Source: Asterella californica (taxonomy: Eukaryota; Streptophyta; Marchantiopsida; Marchantiales; Aytoniaceae). From it: a stretch of DNA of 64,000 nucleotides. A model generated the notes under the pieces. The model saw only the letters and a program-made list of their open reading frames with translations. It did no database searches and was not told where the DNA came from. Of the stretch, positions 11,581 through 24,059 are shown one piece after another. The position numbers were made by a program, and so were the translations under genes. The DNA lies in NCBI GenBank assembly GCA_036924285.1, contig JAYKYS010000012.1:15314001-15378000 (forward strand), given 5' to 3'. Position 1 is the first letter of the stretch, and every line of letters begins with the position of its first letter.

Positions 11581-12523
11581 TGGTTTATGGGATTAAGAAT
11601 TCAAAAATCTCAACGAGAACTACAAAGCGCGGATGGAAGTGAAGCAAGCACAAAACTTTAACAGCATAACATCGAACGAGAAAAAGAAAAGATCTATAGT
11701 GAACAGCATTTTATTACATATAAAACTTCAAAGACACCACAAGTAATACACACTGATCGCACAAGTAATAGACATTGTGATCGCACATTTGTTAGCTTTA
11801 CTGGACAGGACTATAACTTGTCTGAGTCCAGGCTGGTACTACAGTATGATGATCCACCGTTATGCATCGTCTTGGGCTTCTTTGGCTAGATCGGAAATAT
11901 ATCGGTGGATGGTCTCAAAATTTGGAGTGTCTTGTCTCAGACCAGCTAAGAAGTTTGATAAACCCATCAGCTTCTCAAGCACACCTTGTATTTCAGCCAC
12001 AGCAGAATAGACAGAATTTCTTCATGCCCACGTCAATGATATTTCTTACATGGAGGATCGTTATCATTCTCTTCATCTGGACGTTTTGCATCAACTGCAC
12101 CTCGATCGAGATTCATCGTCAATCGCCCCTCCTTCGCTTCCATAGTCTCTTGTCAAGGTTGTGCATCGTCCAATGCTCCCTTGCTGCTCACTCGTGAATC
12201 AGACCCTTGCTAACGGCTCCACTCTCCTCACTCGCTCTGCATAGCTCCGCTGACTCTTGCGACTCGAACAAAATTTGAAATTAGAATCATATACTTGACG
12301 GAAGGAAAAAGAGATCCATTGTTACCACGACAGTAGAATTGCAGTTCATCAATAAATAGTTCTATCAAATATTGTGCCGGCAATACGCAGTTCTTCTACT
12401 TGTGTATTAAGTCGAGAGTGAGAAGTCTACATTAATTTGCCAAAACGTGAACCCACTAGAGGGTCCATATCAACTAGGTTCATGCATAACACATCAACTT
12501 CTATCATCTTACGTCAACATGTA

Positions 12524-12569
12524 CCACCTTACTCCACTCCCACACATGTGCGGGAGTGGAATAAGGTGG
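12524..12569. repeat. 46-bp perfect-centre palindrome
   Basis: Arms 12524-12546 and 12547-12569 (CCACCTTACTCCACTCCC and complement) pair with two mismatches and no loop. LKR copy 2 at 47355-47390 keeps only one arm, so the palindrome formed or was lost after the duplication. Confidence 0.8.
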
Positions 12570-12580
12570 TCATTTCATAG

Positions 12581-12961
12581 ACACAAATTTGCTTGATCAC
12601 ACCCCCAAGATGTTCGTTGAGTTTGATCACATCTCTTAGGAGTGTATTGCTTGATAACATTCTTGACTGGTTTTGAATTGTTAAACCGATCATTTTATTT
12701 TTTCGTTCATCATTTCATTATTTTTGAATGTCACTAAATATTTATTTCATTCAAAATGTTCAATAATTAAGTACATTTCAGACAATATATGCTATGAAAG
12801 CTAATGTATGTAATATGATATAACATATAACATAACAAAATTACTGGTGTTATAATCAACTCTCAATCAAAAATGTTATCAAGCAACACATAGTTAAATA
12901 ATTAAGAGATGTGTGATAAAGCTCAGCAAACCTACTACAGGTGTGATAAAGCTAATTTCTG
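12581..12961. mobile_element. Small inverted-repeat transposon, member 1 (381 bp)
   Basis: Ends pair as AAATTTGCTTGATCACAC and the complement of GTGTGATAAAGCTAATTT. TTTCATAG occurs directly on both sides (12573-12580 and 12962-12969), an 8-base target duplication. LKR copy 2 has a single TTTCATCG at the matching place (about 47389), the expected empty site. Internally, further inverted pairs are built on CTTGATMACA. No coding capacity. Confidence 0.75.
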
Positions 12962-13702
12962 TTTCATAGGACCATAGAAAAGAGTACAGTACAATGTACC
13001 TTCCATCAACAAGAAGACAACCAGAACTGTAAAATCTTCCTAACATAATGTCGGATACAATGTTACGTACCTGAGTTGCATGGTTCTTAGAGTCTCGCCG
13101 TTGCGCATGTTATTTCATTTCTGACGTCTCTCGAGCCGATGTACTTCCACAAACCTTTAGTTTTGTGTTATAGTTATAAAGTCAAAAAACTGATTTAACA
13201 TATATATATCAGACTATTTCCTTTCTACATTTATTCACTAGGCAAAAGTGTTTCACACGAGATGACTTGGTCCCCAAAACACTTGACCTCTGTCATAGTA
13301 ACCAAAACTGCAGTTCCTACCTCCCAGAAAACGCGTAATGGCAAGAGATGGGGTAATCTTCCCCAAAACCTTGGAGCGTCAATTTCCTGGCGGTTATGCG
13401 TGAAACGATTTAAAACATGATCACAGAAAGAAACAACTTATTACCAAGTCTAGTTCCAACGTCTTTAAACGAACTAATATGCTCAACGAGGAGAGATCCT
13501 TATTCTTATACATGTAATTTATGAAAGGGAAAAGAAAAGAGAAAAACATATTCACATTCATTTGAAATAGGAGACATAAAATATAAATATAAATAGTTTA
13601 TGACCAAATCCTTCTTCCCGAACAGGATTATCATAAGTCTAACTAAAACTTTAAACAAAACTATTCATTCTTTTCCGGTGTGGTTGCCCTGCATCTCTGC
13701 AC

Positions 13703-14340
13703 TCCAGTTATGATTTATCCTGCGTCGTGGCCCAAGTGTAAAATACTAACATTTTTATTTTATTTTTGTCTGACCTATTTTTGTCATACAGTTTACTCCA
13801 GTTATGATTTATCTTGCGTCGTGGCCCAAGTGTAAAATACTAACATTTTTATTTTACTTTTTGTCTGACCTATTTCGTCATACAGTTTACTCCAGTTATG
13901 ATTTATCTTGCGTCGTGACCCAAGTGTTAAATACTGACCTTAATTGTTTTATTTTTAGTCTGACATATATTTTTCATCACAGTTTACTCCGGTTATGAGT
14001 TGAATATGTCAGAGAGTTTACTCCAGTTATGATTTATCTTGCGTCGTGACCCAAGTGTTAAATACTTACATTACATATTTTATATTAGTCCGATATATTT
14101 TTCCGAGTCCGATATAGAGTTTACTTGACGTTTTGTAAAATACTGACATTATATATTGTTTTTCTAGTCTGACACATTTACATTATAAATTTTACTTACG
14201 TTACATATATTATTTTAATCTGACATATTTTGGTTATAGACTTTACTTGGCCAAACATTGTACTCAACACAGGAGAAAAATTTCTCGATATTGGTTATAG
14301 ATTTTACTTGACCAAACATTGTTTTCAACACAGAAGAAAA
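13703..14340. repeat. Tandem repeat, period about 96, decaying rightward
   Basis: Units begin ACTCCAGTTATGATTTATC and carry TGCGTCGTG-CCCAAGTGT, then a T-rich stretch and GTCTGAC. Starts are near 13703, 13798, 13890, 13987 (shortened) and 14020, with further degraded units to 14340 that keep only the TTTACTT and GTCTGACA parts. Confidence 0.85.
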
Positions 14341-14486
14341 TTTTCTCGATGTTTGTTCGTGAACTGGACCTCAGCCACCCGTTAGGATTTTCCACTGTCT
14401 CTCAGTAAGAAAGGTGCAAGGATCGAGCCTGCACTTCCTCGTTGAAAAGTGAAGAACTGCCATTCCATGTTGACAAGTGAAGAACT

Positions 14487-14553
14487 CCCCATCAAGCTAA
14501 CGCCTGATGGGGTTATTTTCTCTACATAGAACTGTAGTCCATACTACAGTTCT
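14487..14553. repeat. Paired hairpins
   Basis: CCCCATCA/TGATGGGG (14487-14494, 14505-14512) and AGAACTGTAGT/ACTACAGTTCT (14528-14538, 14543-14553) lie 15 bases apart. No gene flanks them. Confidence 0.7.
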
Positions 14554-14799
14554 CAAGTGTTATTAAAATGTTACAATTATTAAATGTCATCCTCAACTTC
14601 TTACGAAGTTTCAAATCCAAAGGATCGCTCGATATGCATTCAACCTATTTAACTTAGTTCATTTTGTGAAAACTTTTGCAGTCTTCTCTTTCCTCCTGCT
14701 GAAAGAGAGTGGGTATGCATATTCCTTATATCGGGTTTCTGTTCCGTGTCCCAGTCATCGACGATACAGTGCTGAGCTTTCTGCCTACGAAATGTTCGC

Positions 14800-15165
14800 T
14801 CACATCTGTTAAATATGTATGCAAGATCACATTTGGGAACATTTGCTAGCTTGCTGTTATCAGAAATATATACAAGTGTTAAACGAAAAGCTTATACTAA
14901 GTTGATAAAAAATCAAAATATTAAAAAAAGAATTGATAGATATTAATTGTTAGCTAAACCTAGAAACATGAGAAGACCCAGACATAAACCATTAAAGGAC
15001 TGCTGACAGAACGCTCCCTGAAGTACATTTGCGTGCTGCTGATCGGCACCCTGTCACATTTTATGAAAATTTGAATTTATTTTATAATTTTTCTATGAGA
15101 AAATTAAATAATAAATTAAACTTTTGCATATTTGCCTCCTCCATCATGAGGAGGTGAATATCCAA
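14800..15165. repeat. Dispersed AT-rich repeat with GGTGAATA hairpin, copy a
   Basis: Shares TATCAGAAA, AAGTGTTA, TTGATAAAAAATCAAAATAT and a hairpin ending GGAGGTGAATAT (15132-15160) with stretches at 50320-50640, 54440-54620 (reverse), 40370-40710 and 55210-55480. Non-coding; may be a miniature transposon family. Confidence 0.5.
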
Positions 15166-15492
15166 GAAAGTTCTTTAATGTAGATACACTTCAGTACTGT
15201 TATCATTTGAGGCTGGTATGGTGCTACTTCGAGATCCTCTCCAACTTTTTTCATTGCTTTTAGTATCACATCACCATTCCTTGGTTCTGTTATCTCCTAA
15301 CGTATTAGAATTTTTTATGGGGTAATATTGTTGGAAGCACTCCTCAAAAGCATAGGCCCTTTGGGCCCTAGTAATTCAACCAAAGCATCTTGAAAAGGGG
15401 AGTTGAATGCATATTTACCTTCTTCTAAGTTTGGAAGAGAGTGAATATACATACCCTCTAATTTAACTCATAACCCTTCTTACTGGAAGTGT

Positions 15493-15598
15493 TAAGTTAT
15501 AAATTAACAATTTTAAATTAAAAATTTTAAATTAACAATTTTAAATTAACAATTGTAAATTAACAATTGTAAATTATAAAATTGTAAATTATAAAATA
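15493..15598. repeat. AT-rich simple repeat, period about 15
   Basis: About seven units of AAATTAACAATTTTA with T/G exchange, drifting to AAATTATAAAATTGT at the right end. Confidence 0.85.
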
Positions 15599-16958
15599 TA
15601 TATTTTTTGTGGCACGGATGTTTATACCAGGAGAAGGATCAGTATTCTTAACTTGCTTATGGGTTTTAGGTGACTGCAATGACCGTGTGTTATGAAGTTA
15701 ACTAAGTTCTGTATAGATTTTCAATTTTAGTTATCTAATTTAGAACTCTAAATTCAGTCTGGTAAATTTAGAGCAAAGTTATCGCTTGTTACTCCTTCTG
15801 TCTTAAATGTATTTTAGAAGCCACTCTAGCATCACTCTTGTATTTCATCACATGTTCTTTTCTTCCTACTTAATATATATTGTGTACTAAATTGTTCTTG
15901 AAACCAGTTGTCAGCCAATTTGTGTTGATAATTTTTTAGGATATGTAAATGATTATCTTTTGTTCGCCTCAGCCAGAAGTAGCTCATAATTTTCAACTTT
16001 ATTCGTCTATTCAACATTCTTATCTTGCTAACATCCTCTCCGGATTAGGTTTATGAGTGGTTTGCAGGCAAAAGATCACATATCCGAATCCAGCTTCTTT
16101 TCTCTTTAAAGCTTGTCTCCATTATGTCATTAAATGCCTTCCTTACTCAACCATCGATATCCTTAGTCACTATCAACATACCATGTGTAAAATCTTTTGT
16201 CCTTACCATGCTTCGGCTAGGATCGTTCAATTCACGTTCCCATAGCATGTATCCCTTTGACTCACGAGATTATTACTGGAGACTGGAAGTCATTAAGTGA
16301 TAATGACTGATAAATATCGGTGAGTAACCAGAAGTGAAAAGGCAATATGAACTTATCATCAGAACCACTGGATATTACCTGTACACACTTATCTATCTTC
16401 CTCAAGACACGGATACAGCTTCGGATAAAGATCAGCTTTTGATTCACTGGAAATATGTCAAAAACCACGAGAGAGAACTACTTAAAACACAATGGAGATA
16501 TGCTCTTACGTGAAATCTGTGCTATAGCTAGAGGTCCTTACGCTTCACGACATTGATATATATGATCTTTGCATTGTGTAGTCGATGATTAGTTGTTCTA
16601 GATTCGATATCTATTTCAACACCCACTTTTTATCTGATTGGTTCAAGCTAGTCTTTTTGTGTCATTTCGAAAACTTCTGACTTTTCTACTTCTTTGAAGT
16701 TTTGGATCCATCTGGCTGACACGGGTGCTTCCTCCAATGCAGAGTCCAGTCACCTCAATTTTGCTCAAAGACTGGAGATGGGATCGTTTCATCTTTCTAA
16801 TAGAAAGGAAAATAACATCACATAAAACTTTATATCAAACTGTAGGATATAAAGCGAGGAACATCCAACAGAGAGAGGAGAAAAAATAACCCTCGTAACA
16901 GCAGCTATGTCTAGCAAGCTAGACAACTTCTCAAGTAAAAGAATGAGTCATATGCATG

Positions 16959-17443
16959 GGATGATTATTTGATCACACCCCTTGAAAACATGGTCACGCT
17001 CATGACTTTTTCAAGTGCTCTTGGTCACAACGCATGCGGTCTCTCAATCGCGAGTTCGACGTGGAAATGATATCGCGTGTAATCTTGAATGACAAGATCT
17101 GATCATTCACTGTTTAGGGTTAATCAAAGTTTTTTATTAGTCTGAATGACTCCAGATTATCATTCGTGGTGGTCGATCCAAGTGATCTGTACTTCATTTG
17201 TGAATCGATCTTAACCGAATGATCGGATATTATGATTTTTGGTGTTTTCAAAATTGATTTTAATTGCTTAATAACCCGAACTTGTCATTCGTGATGACCC
17301 AATGAATATGAAGATTTCACATCAAACTCCATGTCAAATTTACGATCGGGAGACCACCAGCGATATGACCAAGAAAACTTGAACAACTCATGGATGTGAC
17401 CAAGAGAAAACAGTTTTCAGAGGGTGTGAACAAGTAATTATCC
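16959..17443. mobile_element. Small inverted-repeat transposon, member 2 (485 bp)
   Basis: Ends GGATGATTATTTGATCACAC and complement GGATAATTACTTGTTCACAC. An exact 11-base direct repeat TCATATGCATG flanks it (16948-16958 and 17444-17454). No open frame of interest. Duplication length of 8-11 bases and absence of a gene suggest a non-autonomous relative of Mutator-type elements. Confidence 0.8.
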
Positions 17444-17454
17444 TCATATGCATG

Positions 17455-18960
17455 GATGTATTACTTCTCTTAACAGACGAAGAAATTGCCTCAACTTTCA
17501 TCGATAGAGTCTCTGCAGCATTGGCTATAGCAGAATACTGATCTTCTATTACATATAACAGATAAACTATACCAACGATAAAATAAACTTCTTAGAGTTC
17601 TCCATTCGTATACGTAGTAATGAGATGTACATGTAAGTAAACTTCAAATGTTTTTTGAATCAGTAAACTTCGGATGAAAAAATCAAAAGTTTTCAATCGC
17701 AAGGGGAAAAACTCACAAAAGTAATATCTCTATAGTAGTTATCATGGATCTTCCTTTCTGCTGCCAAAAAAATTACATATATTAAAATAAGTACCATATG
17801 ACGGACAACGTCCTTTACAACCTTTCTGCGCATTTTAGTTTACCTGGTAAGTTTGCATAATCACCTGAGCCCGGTTCACTTCATGTTTCAGAGTGATTTT
17901 TTATTACGAAGATAAATTATTTTTGTTCACAATGAATCAGTTATGTTGTGGGTGTACTTTGGACATAAATTTATATTGTAAATACCCCTTTAAATCTTCA
18001 GGGTAATAATCTGTTTTTACGAGATACTCTAGATACTCCTCTAAATCTTGTTGATAATAACATCTCTGTAATAATGAAGAGTTATTATTCCAAATACTAC
18101 GAGAGTTCTCTTCAGAAAGCAAACTCTTTGTAATTTGAACTCTTGACTTCTGAGTTCGCAACAACTCATGCTATCACTGTGTTATAATAAACTTGTGTAT
18201 AATTTACGCATGGTAGATAAGTAATTCTCTGCTTCTGATGACTGGTTCTTTTGCTAGAACAGTGTTTGTATAATTAGAGTCTATATGTATAATTATCTAA
18301 ATATATCTTCCTTTATCATGCTAATGGTTAGTCTTGCGTATGTAAATTTAATCAGATGTCCTAACGAATTTGTATGGTTAGAAGAATGAGGACCTCCAAT
18401 GTATATAGTCCATTTTAGTCAGATGTCCTAATGAAGAGCTAGAGGAATGAAAACCTAGAATTGTTGGTCCTCAGAATCTGCTTGTCTTTTTTCTTCCTGT
18501 TGCCAAAAGTGCATGATACATGCATATTATTTCTGTATAATTGATACTCGTTGTAAAATGCACTCACATCATGTAGGTAAATCGCGCTTGGAAGGTTCTC
18601 TGAAAGAATACATATTATGAGAGAATTTGGGATCTCACTAGCATAATTCATTTTGTCTTTCTAGAACAATGGATATTTTATAAGAACTTGAACTAGAGAT
18701 CATAAAGTTTATTGCTCTCCAAACCTAACAGCGGTTTATTGTTCACTTTTGCGTAAAGTTTCACTTTACATGAATTTGAGAGTTTGTAGTTCCTTGCGTT
18801 ATGTTTATCTTAGATGACATTTGTTCATTCTATTTGGTGTTCACCTAATATATATGCATCCAAAGTGCACTTCTAGGAAAATGGAGGAAAAAGACTACGT
18901 ATAAACATGTTACAAAAATAATTGATAACTGGTTAACAACAGCCTTCAAATACTTTAGCA
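17455..18960. other. No recognisable feature
   Basis: AT-rich; short frames on the minus strand (for example 17937-18164) show no domain and were not called. Confidence 0.5.
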
Positions 18961-18965
18961 AAAAA

Positions 18966-19205
18966 TATAGTTTACTAAGCATAGAGTCACAAGGAAGACT
19001 GGTGCTGGACTGGGTTTGCAAATTGTGGCTTGTGACAAAGTTTTCTAAATCTATTTCTCTAAATCTAAAAAAGAAGATTAAAAGATACAGTTTACTGAAG
19101 CGCAAAGTCACGAGGAAGAGTATTGCTCGACTGGGTCTGCAAATTGTGACTTGTGATAAAGTTCTATAACTTTATTTCACTAAATTTAAATCACGACAAC
19201 TAAAA
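18966..19205. repeat. Tandem repeat, two units of about 121 bp
   Basis: Units starting near 18966 and 19087 share AGTTTACT, AAGTCACRAGGAAGA, GGACTGGGT and TGTGRCTTGTGA. Non-coding. Confidence 0.8.
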
Positions 19206-19586
19206 CTCATGTAGTAACTTGATTACACATGCTCGCTTAAGTTACACAAAACCATAAGTGATTCACACGAACAAAATCTTTCTCTGGTATACAAATCTGT
19301 GCCTCTCAAGAATAAAAATAATTTTAATATATAGAAAAATCTTTCCAAGAAAAAGAGTTAAAATATAAATTGAAGCTCATTGCATATTCCTCTTTTCAGA
19401 ACTTGGAAGAGGTGAAATATGCAAAGAAGTCAAGAGAATGTCAATTTGAATGATAGATAGTACCATAAAACACTTTCGCTCTCGCGGGTGGATCACATTT
19501 TTTATTTTTCACAACAAATTCTAGATGATAATAAAAACATATTTACAGAATTGTTAATCTTGTATACTGGAGCAGGCTCTAGAATG

Positions 19587-19856
19587 CAGGAATTTACTTG
19601 ATCGGACCCCTAGAACGAATCGCGGACTTGATCAGACCCCTCTTATAATTCCCTTCTTGACCGGACCCCCAACCTGCAACAGCCAGTCAAACAAGTAACT
19701 TTGCGTCGTCTGGCTTCTACGGCCGTGGTCGAGGCCTCAGCTGAGTTACCTGCTGACGGGCTGTTGCAAGTTGGGGGTCCGATCAAGAAGGAAATCATAA
19801 GAGGGGTCCGATCAAGTCTGCGATTCGTTCTGAGGGCTCGATCAAGTAAATTCCTC
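19587..19856. mobile_element. Small inverted-repeat transposon, member 3 (270 bp)
   Basis: Inverted arms of about 100 bases starting AGGAATTTACTTGATC; each arm holds three roughly 30-base direct repeats of CTTGATCGGACCCC. The 10-base direct repeat CTCTAGAATG flanks it (19577-19586 and 19857-19866). The centre (about 19690-19760) is unique sequence. Same terminal consensus as members 1 and 2. Confidence 0.85.
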
Positions 19857-19866
19857 CTCTAGAATG

Positions 19867-22150
19867 TGCATTGTTGAATATACGCAACAAGATTAGTTAC
19901 AATTGATTTTTCTGTAAATTTTTATATGCTAAAAGAGTAAATATAAATTTTCATTCCAATTCAATTTTAAACTTTTTTAATCATAAATTTTTCTCTATTG
20001 AACTTAATATAGTACACAAAACAGATGTTACTCTATCATGTTCGTGACCTAAACCCCCACCTTCCAGGGAGAGTTTCCTGCGAATTTGGTCTCTTGAATA
20101 ACCGCGACTTTCAGTATAAATCTAAAACATACTATGGAACGGTAGTGCTCCAGTCTCGTGCTTGGCGTGGTGACGTTCGGATCGAGAACAGGTAAGGACT
20201 ACCTAATTTAGAACAACAACACCAAACTTGTTGGGTGAACGAGCCTACCTAATCCAAGGTTGTCCAAATATGGAAAACGTGTATAGTAGTCAGTGAAACA
20301 TCGAAGGAGTCATGTATAACGTCACCACTAGATATCAGTGGTGACATCTGTGGGGCCACCAAATACGAACCCAATAACCGCTTAGTTAGAAAGGCCACCG
20401 TGCGGTTCGCTACAGTGTAAAGTGGAATGGAAGAGGAACTCATGTGCTCAAACTGTCACTTCTGGACTGCTTTTTCCCCGTCCGTATATCCCCAAAACTG
20501 TAGTAAAGCAGAGCTCACGTGGTCGGAGCTTCCGTAGCAACGTAAAACTGTATAAAATCGTGCCAAAAGTTCCCTCCTCATTGCCGGAAGAAAACTTCCA
20601 AACCAACTTTCCAAGGTATCGATAGAGTTGCATGTGTAGGTATAGTCTTTACCTCTTTTTTATTTTGGTATACTTTTGCAACAGACATTTGCTTTATCCC
20701 TAGTAGGTTTGTTGGGTCTTGTTCACACCCATCGTAAAGAAGTATTACTTGGTCATATCGTTTAAAATCATCGATAATAAAACTAATCATTTATAACGTA
20801 GTTCATCATTTTGATTGTGACTAAATATCGATCATTCAAATAGTTCCAAATAAAATACAAGTCAAATGATACATGTTTGAAAAGTTGATGTATGCAGTCT
20901 GACGTATGACTAACCTGACAAAGTAACTGGTTTCACAATCTATAACCAGTCAAGAGGGCGATCAAGCACCACATAACTAGCTGTAGATCAGAAAGAAATT
21001 TAAAAGTATGGGAAAATATAAAAATAATTATCGTCTTTTCTCTTTTTTTATTCCCTTGTCTATTCACGGTTCTTTGCTTACAGTGTATCAAATGCATAGT
21101 GGAACTTTTATACCACACGTACTGGCCTAAGTGCTTCAGGTCACTCGAAGTCTCTCATTTCTCGATTTTTAGAAAAACAACTATTAATGCAAGAACATAT
21201 TTTATGATAGAGTACTCATTCAACCATGGAATCAGAAGATTCAATTGAAAGTTATTCACTGGCTTTTCACTTTATGATATGTTCTGGTTAGTAATGACTG
21301 AGATGGTGACTGAGATTTATGGAATTAAAAGTTGCATAGTTCTTGGAGAAAAGGAAAACGAGAAAATAAAGTGAAGTACCTCGTCTTATACCGATACTTG
21401 AACCCTAACTCAGCTATTAAACATGTTAAAGTGGGATCTGGATAACTGTTATAGCTCTAAAGTAACCGAATCCTAACCTTCACAAAGAAGTAGCATCATA
21501 ACCATCTAAGTATTAACAAACAAATAATTTAATGTTATAATATATATTAACAACATACGGGTACCAGAACAAAAAGAACATATAGTGCTATACACAATGA
21601 GCATATGAGTGAAAAGTCCAAGGATGTTTTAAACTGAAGGAAATGAAAAGGCTTACTACTTCCAGCACAATATCATTACTACAACCTATTATAGTATCAA
21701 CTGGTACTAGGTACTATAGCTGGTTGTCTATAGCCTTCATCGTGCAATAGATTAGACTAAGTTATTGTCAGTTACAAAGGTCGTAAAATAACATATATCT
21801 AGATATATAAACAAAAAACAGAATACCCAAACTACAGCAGTTAACAAAATAACAGATTCTCACTCACAGAGTAGCCAAGTATAGTATACTTTCATAATTG
21901 TTCTAACAATTATGAAAGTATAATATTAACCAGGTAACGTTTATCCAATACAGGCTGTAATAAGACGTGTCAAAGATTGGGAAAAATATTTCTTTACGAT
22001 TGGAGGAATATTACCTATAATTGTATGACGTCGGGTAAGGAGAATTTCTACTGTCAACTTTGTACAGATACCGGATCCGATGACCGTGAGTTTTCTGTGC
22101 TTCATTGAAGTTTCATTGTAGTGGAACGATTTTGAAATTGGAAGGAACGA
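19867..22150. other. Mainly non-coding, one perfect hairpin
   Basis: TATACTTTCATAATTGTT and its complement (21885-21902, 21905-21922) form an 18-bp stem with a 2-base loop. Short frames near 20249-20790 on both strands have no recognisable domain. Confidence 0.55.
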
Positions 22151-22171
22151 AGCTTGCATTTGTTCTAGGTC

Positions 22172-23205
22172 ATGGACATGGCGTCTACATCCACCATTTG
22201 TAGTTCTCAAGGAGAGAGAGTTGTTGAGAATAATCGAGTTGATTCACAATTTGATAGAACTGAAAGTGTTATCAATGTTATATTTTTTTATCCGGAGAGA
22301 AACGTGCAAGCAAACATGGCTCTGAAACAAGTCGAGCCATCAAAGGGAAGAAGAATACGTTTGAATGCTTCTGACTATGACAAGATCGTCAGTTATTTGG
22401 AAGACCTTGATAATTTTGCATCTTTATATGGAGTTGGGAGGAAGACGAAGATCAGAGTTGGAAGATGTTTGTAGAAACTACTGTCTTTAACGTCATGGCA
22501 GCACAAATATCCAGGTTAGATGATTTTTCTTTGGTCACCAGTGAATAGCTGAAGAAATGAGTGACTCGATACATTGATATGTACAAGAAAGCAAGAGAAC
22601 TGAAAGATAGCACTGACAGAGGTGTGACTGAAACAAAAATGACGCAAGGTGTTATTTTAGAGGAGAAGTTGAATTCTCGTTGTCCTCATTTTGACTGTAT
22701 GAACGTTGTATTTGAAATTTGAGTCAATATAGATCATATGACAATATTTTCTATGTGATTAGATGATTTGGGTCCTTATCAGATGATCATGTTACGCGAT
22801 AATGAACACATCGATGATTTTGAGTTTATCTATCAACCTTCTGAGGCATATCGATCGTCTACAGCTTCATTTGAAAAAGAGTTGTATTATGCTGCACCAT
22901 TGCACGAAGACTTGGGTGAAGGAGAGAAAGATGTTATTGGAGAGAGAGACGAGTTAGAGGAACAAGGCATCGAGGAAAGTATCATATCTAAGAAAGGTCA
23001 TGAAACTCGACTTGTTTCAGAATCTGCTAGGAGTAGTAAAGCTCATAGTTCTAATCAGAGAGTTCGGTTGTCTCAGCTTAGCTTGAAAGACAAATCTGAA
23101 TATAGAATTTTTTTTCTAGATTATAGACGAACATCTTTAGACAGAAAGGATAGAGAATCTTCAGAAAAAGAGAAAGTGAAGAAACAGAAAGATCCCTTAC
23201 ATTGA
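22172..23205 (+). pseudogene. Myb/SANT-like DNA-binding transposon protein, frameshifted
   Basis: An ATG at 22172 opens 100 codons reaching LNASDYDKIVSYLED and ASLYGVGRKTK. A different frame then continues with a FNVMAAQISRL block and YIDMYKKARELKDSTD and CPHFDCMNVVF (about 22465-22725). These pieces resemble, from memory, the Myb/SANT-like N-terminal proteins encoded by fungal and plant DNA transposons. A further frame 22768-23205 is rich in Lys and Glu. The shift at about 22440 and stops in between mean it is broken, unless short introns remove them. Partner transposase not seen nearby. Moderate confidence in the family only. Confidence 0.45.
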
Positions 23206-23499
23206 AACGACAAGAGCAAGAAGAGATATAGAAGAATAAAAAGTGTTTTTTATTTCATCGATTGAGTGTAAAATATTTCCTATCATGATAGAAGCAAACT
23301 GTTTCAAACTGGTATCTTTGTAACTCATTCTGATTTGTATGTTATTTCAAATTTGTATGTTTGAAATTGATCCAGACAAATAAACGCACAGAAATACATA
23401 AATGATTTTAGCATTGTATTCAACTTGTGAATATTGAATGTGCATACATTTGTTTTCACAATGTTCCTATGAATTCGAATCACATGAATGTGCATACCA

Positions 23500-23800
23500 T
23501 GTTTGGATATGAGAGGAATATGACAGAAAGAGAAAAACCATAGAGGCTTTGCATGAGCTTTGAAAAAAGAGAGAGAGGAGAGGAGAGATGGAAAGAGAGA
23601 GAGAGCTTTGAAAGGATAAAGAGAAGGGAGAGGAGATGGAAAGAGAGAAGGAGCGGAGATCCCATAGAGTAGAAGAGGTGTTTTACGATTCGAGGCGAAG
23701 AGAGTTTAAACAAAGGAGAAGATTTTGAGGTAGGAGACTTTGCAAGAGTGAGAGAACGAGAGTAAGAGAGTGAGTGAGCATTTTGTGTGTGGATTTTCAA
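23500..23800. repeat. GA-rich low-complexity tract
   Basis: Runs of GAGAGA and GGAGA, strongly purine-rich on the plus strand; the minus-strand frame across it is Leu/Ser-rich low complexity and was not called. Confidence 0.75.
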
Positions 23801-24059
23801 ATCGAGCTGTTGTTTTGATTACGATAGTATTTTTGAGTGATTTTAAGAATCACAGTGATGAAGATGAGAGGAGTTGATAGCAGTAGTAGAGGCGCTTGCC
23901 AAAGATGAGATGAGGGCAGAGCTTCAAGTGATGAGAGAGGACAAAGAAGTGAGAGAAATCTAAGTTCATGGCCACCAATGCCTTGAATGTTGTTTGAATG
24001 TGTGAATGTTTAGGAAAATGTGTGAATGTTTAGGCATGAATTGCTAGGTTTAGTGATGT

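Larger units (their letters stand above)
5340..12485 (+). mobile_element. MULE-1: decayed Mutator-like element with nested insertion
   Basis: Inverted ends are visible at 5359-5379 and 12445-12466 (GGACCCTCTAGTGG-TTCACGT), followed by weaker inverted similarity for about 60 bases. Between them, in plus orientation, are homologues of every block of the MULE-2 transposase, all broken by stops and shifts. A 2.69-kb insert with its own 12-bp inverted ends interrupts it at 7011-9700. No clean target duplication was found, which fits an old insertion. The left 5550-5800 part is a CTCGTC-rich microsatellite. Boundaries are accurate to perhaps 20 bases. Confidence 0.7.
14554..16958. other. Mainly non-coding stretch
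   Basis: Apart from the repeat entries inside it, a second GTGAATATAC hairpin at 15403-15450 and short chance frames, no gene or element was recognised. AT-rich. Confidence 0.5.

Noticed and set aside
13703..14340. Centromeric or telomeric satellite
   Set aside because: Only about six decaying units; no telomere-type hexamers seen.
23480..23800. Membrane protein (Leu/Ser-rich minus frame)
   Set aside because: Product of a GA-rich low-complexity tract.
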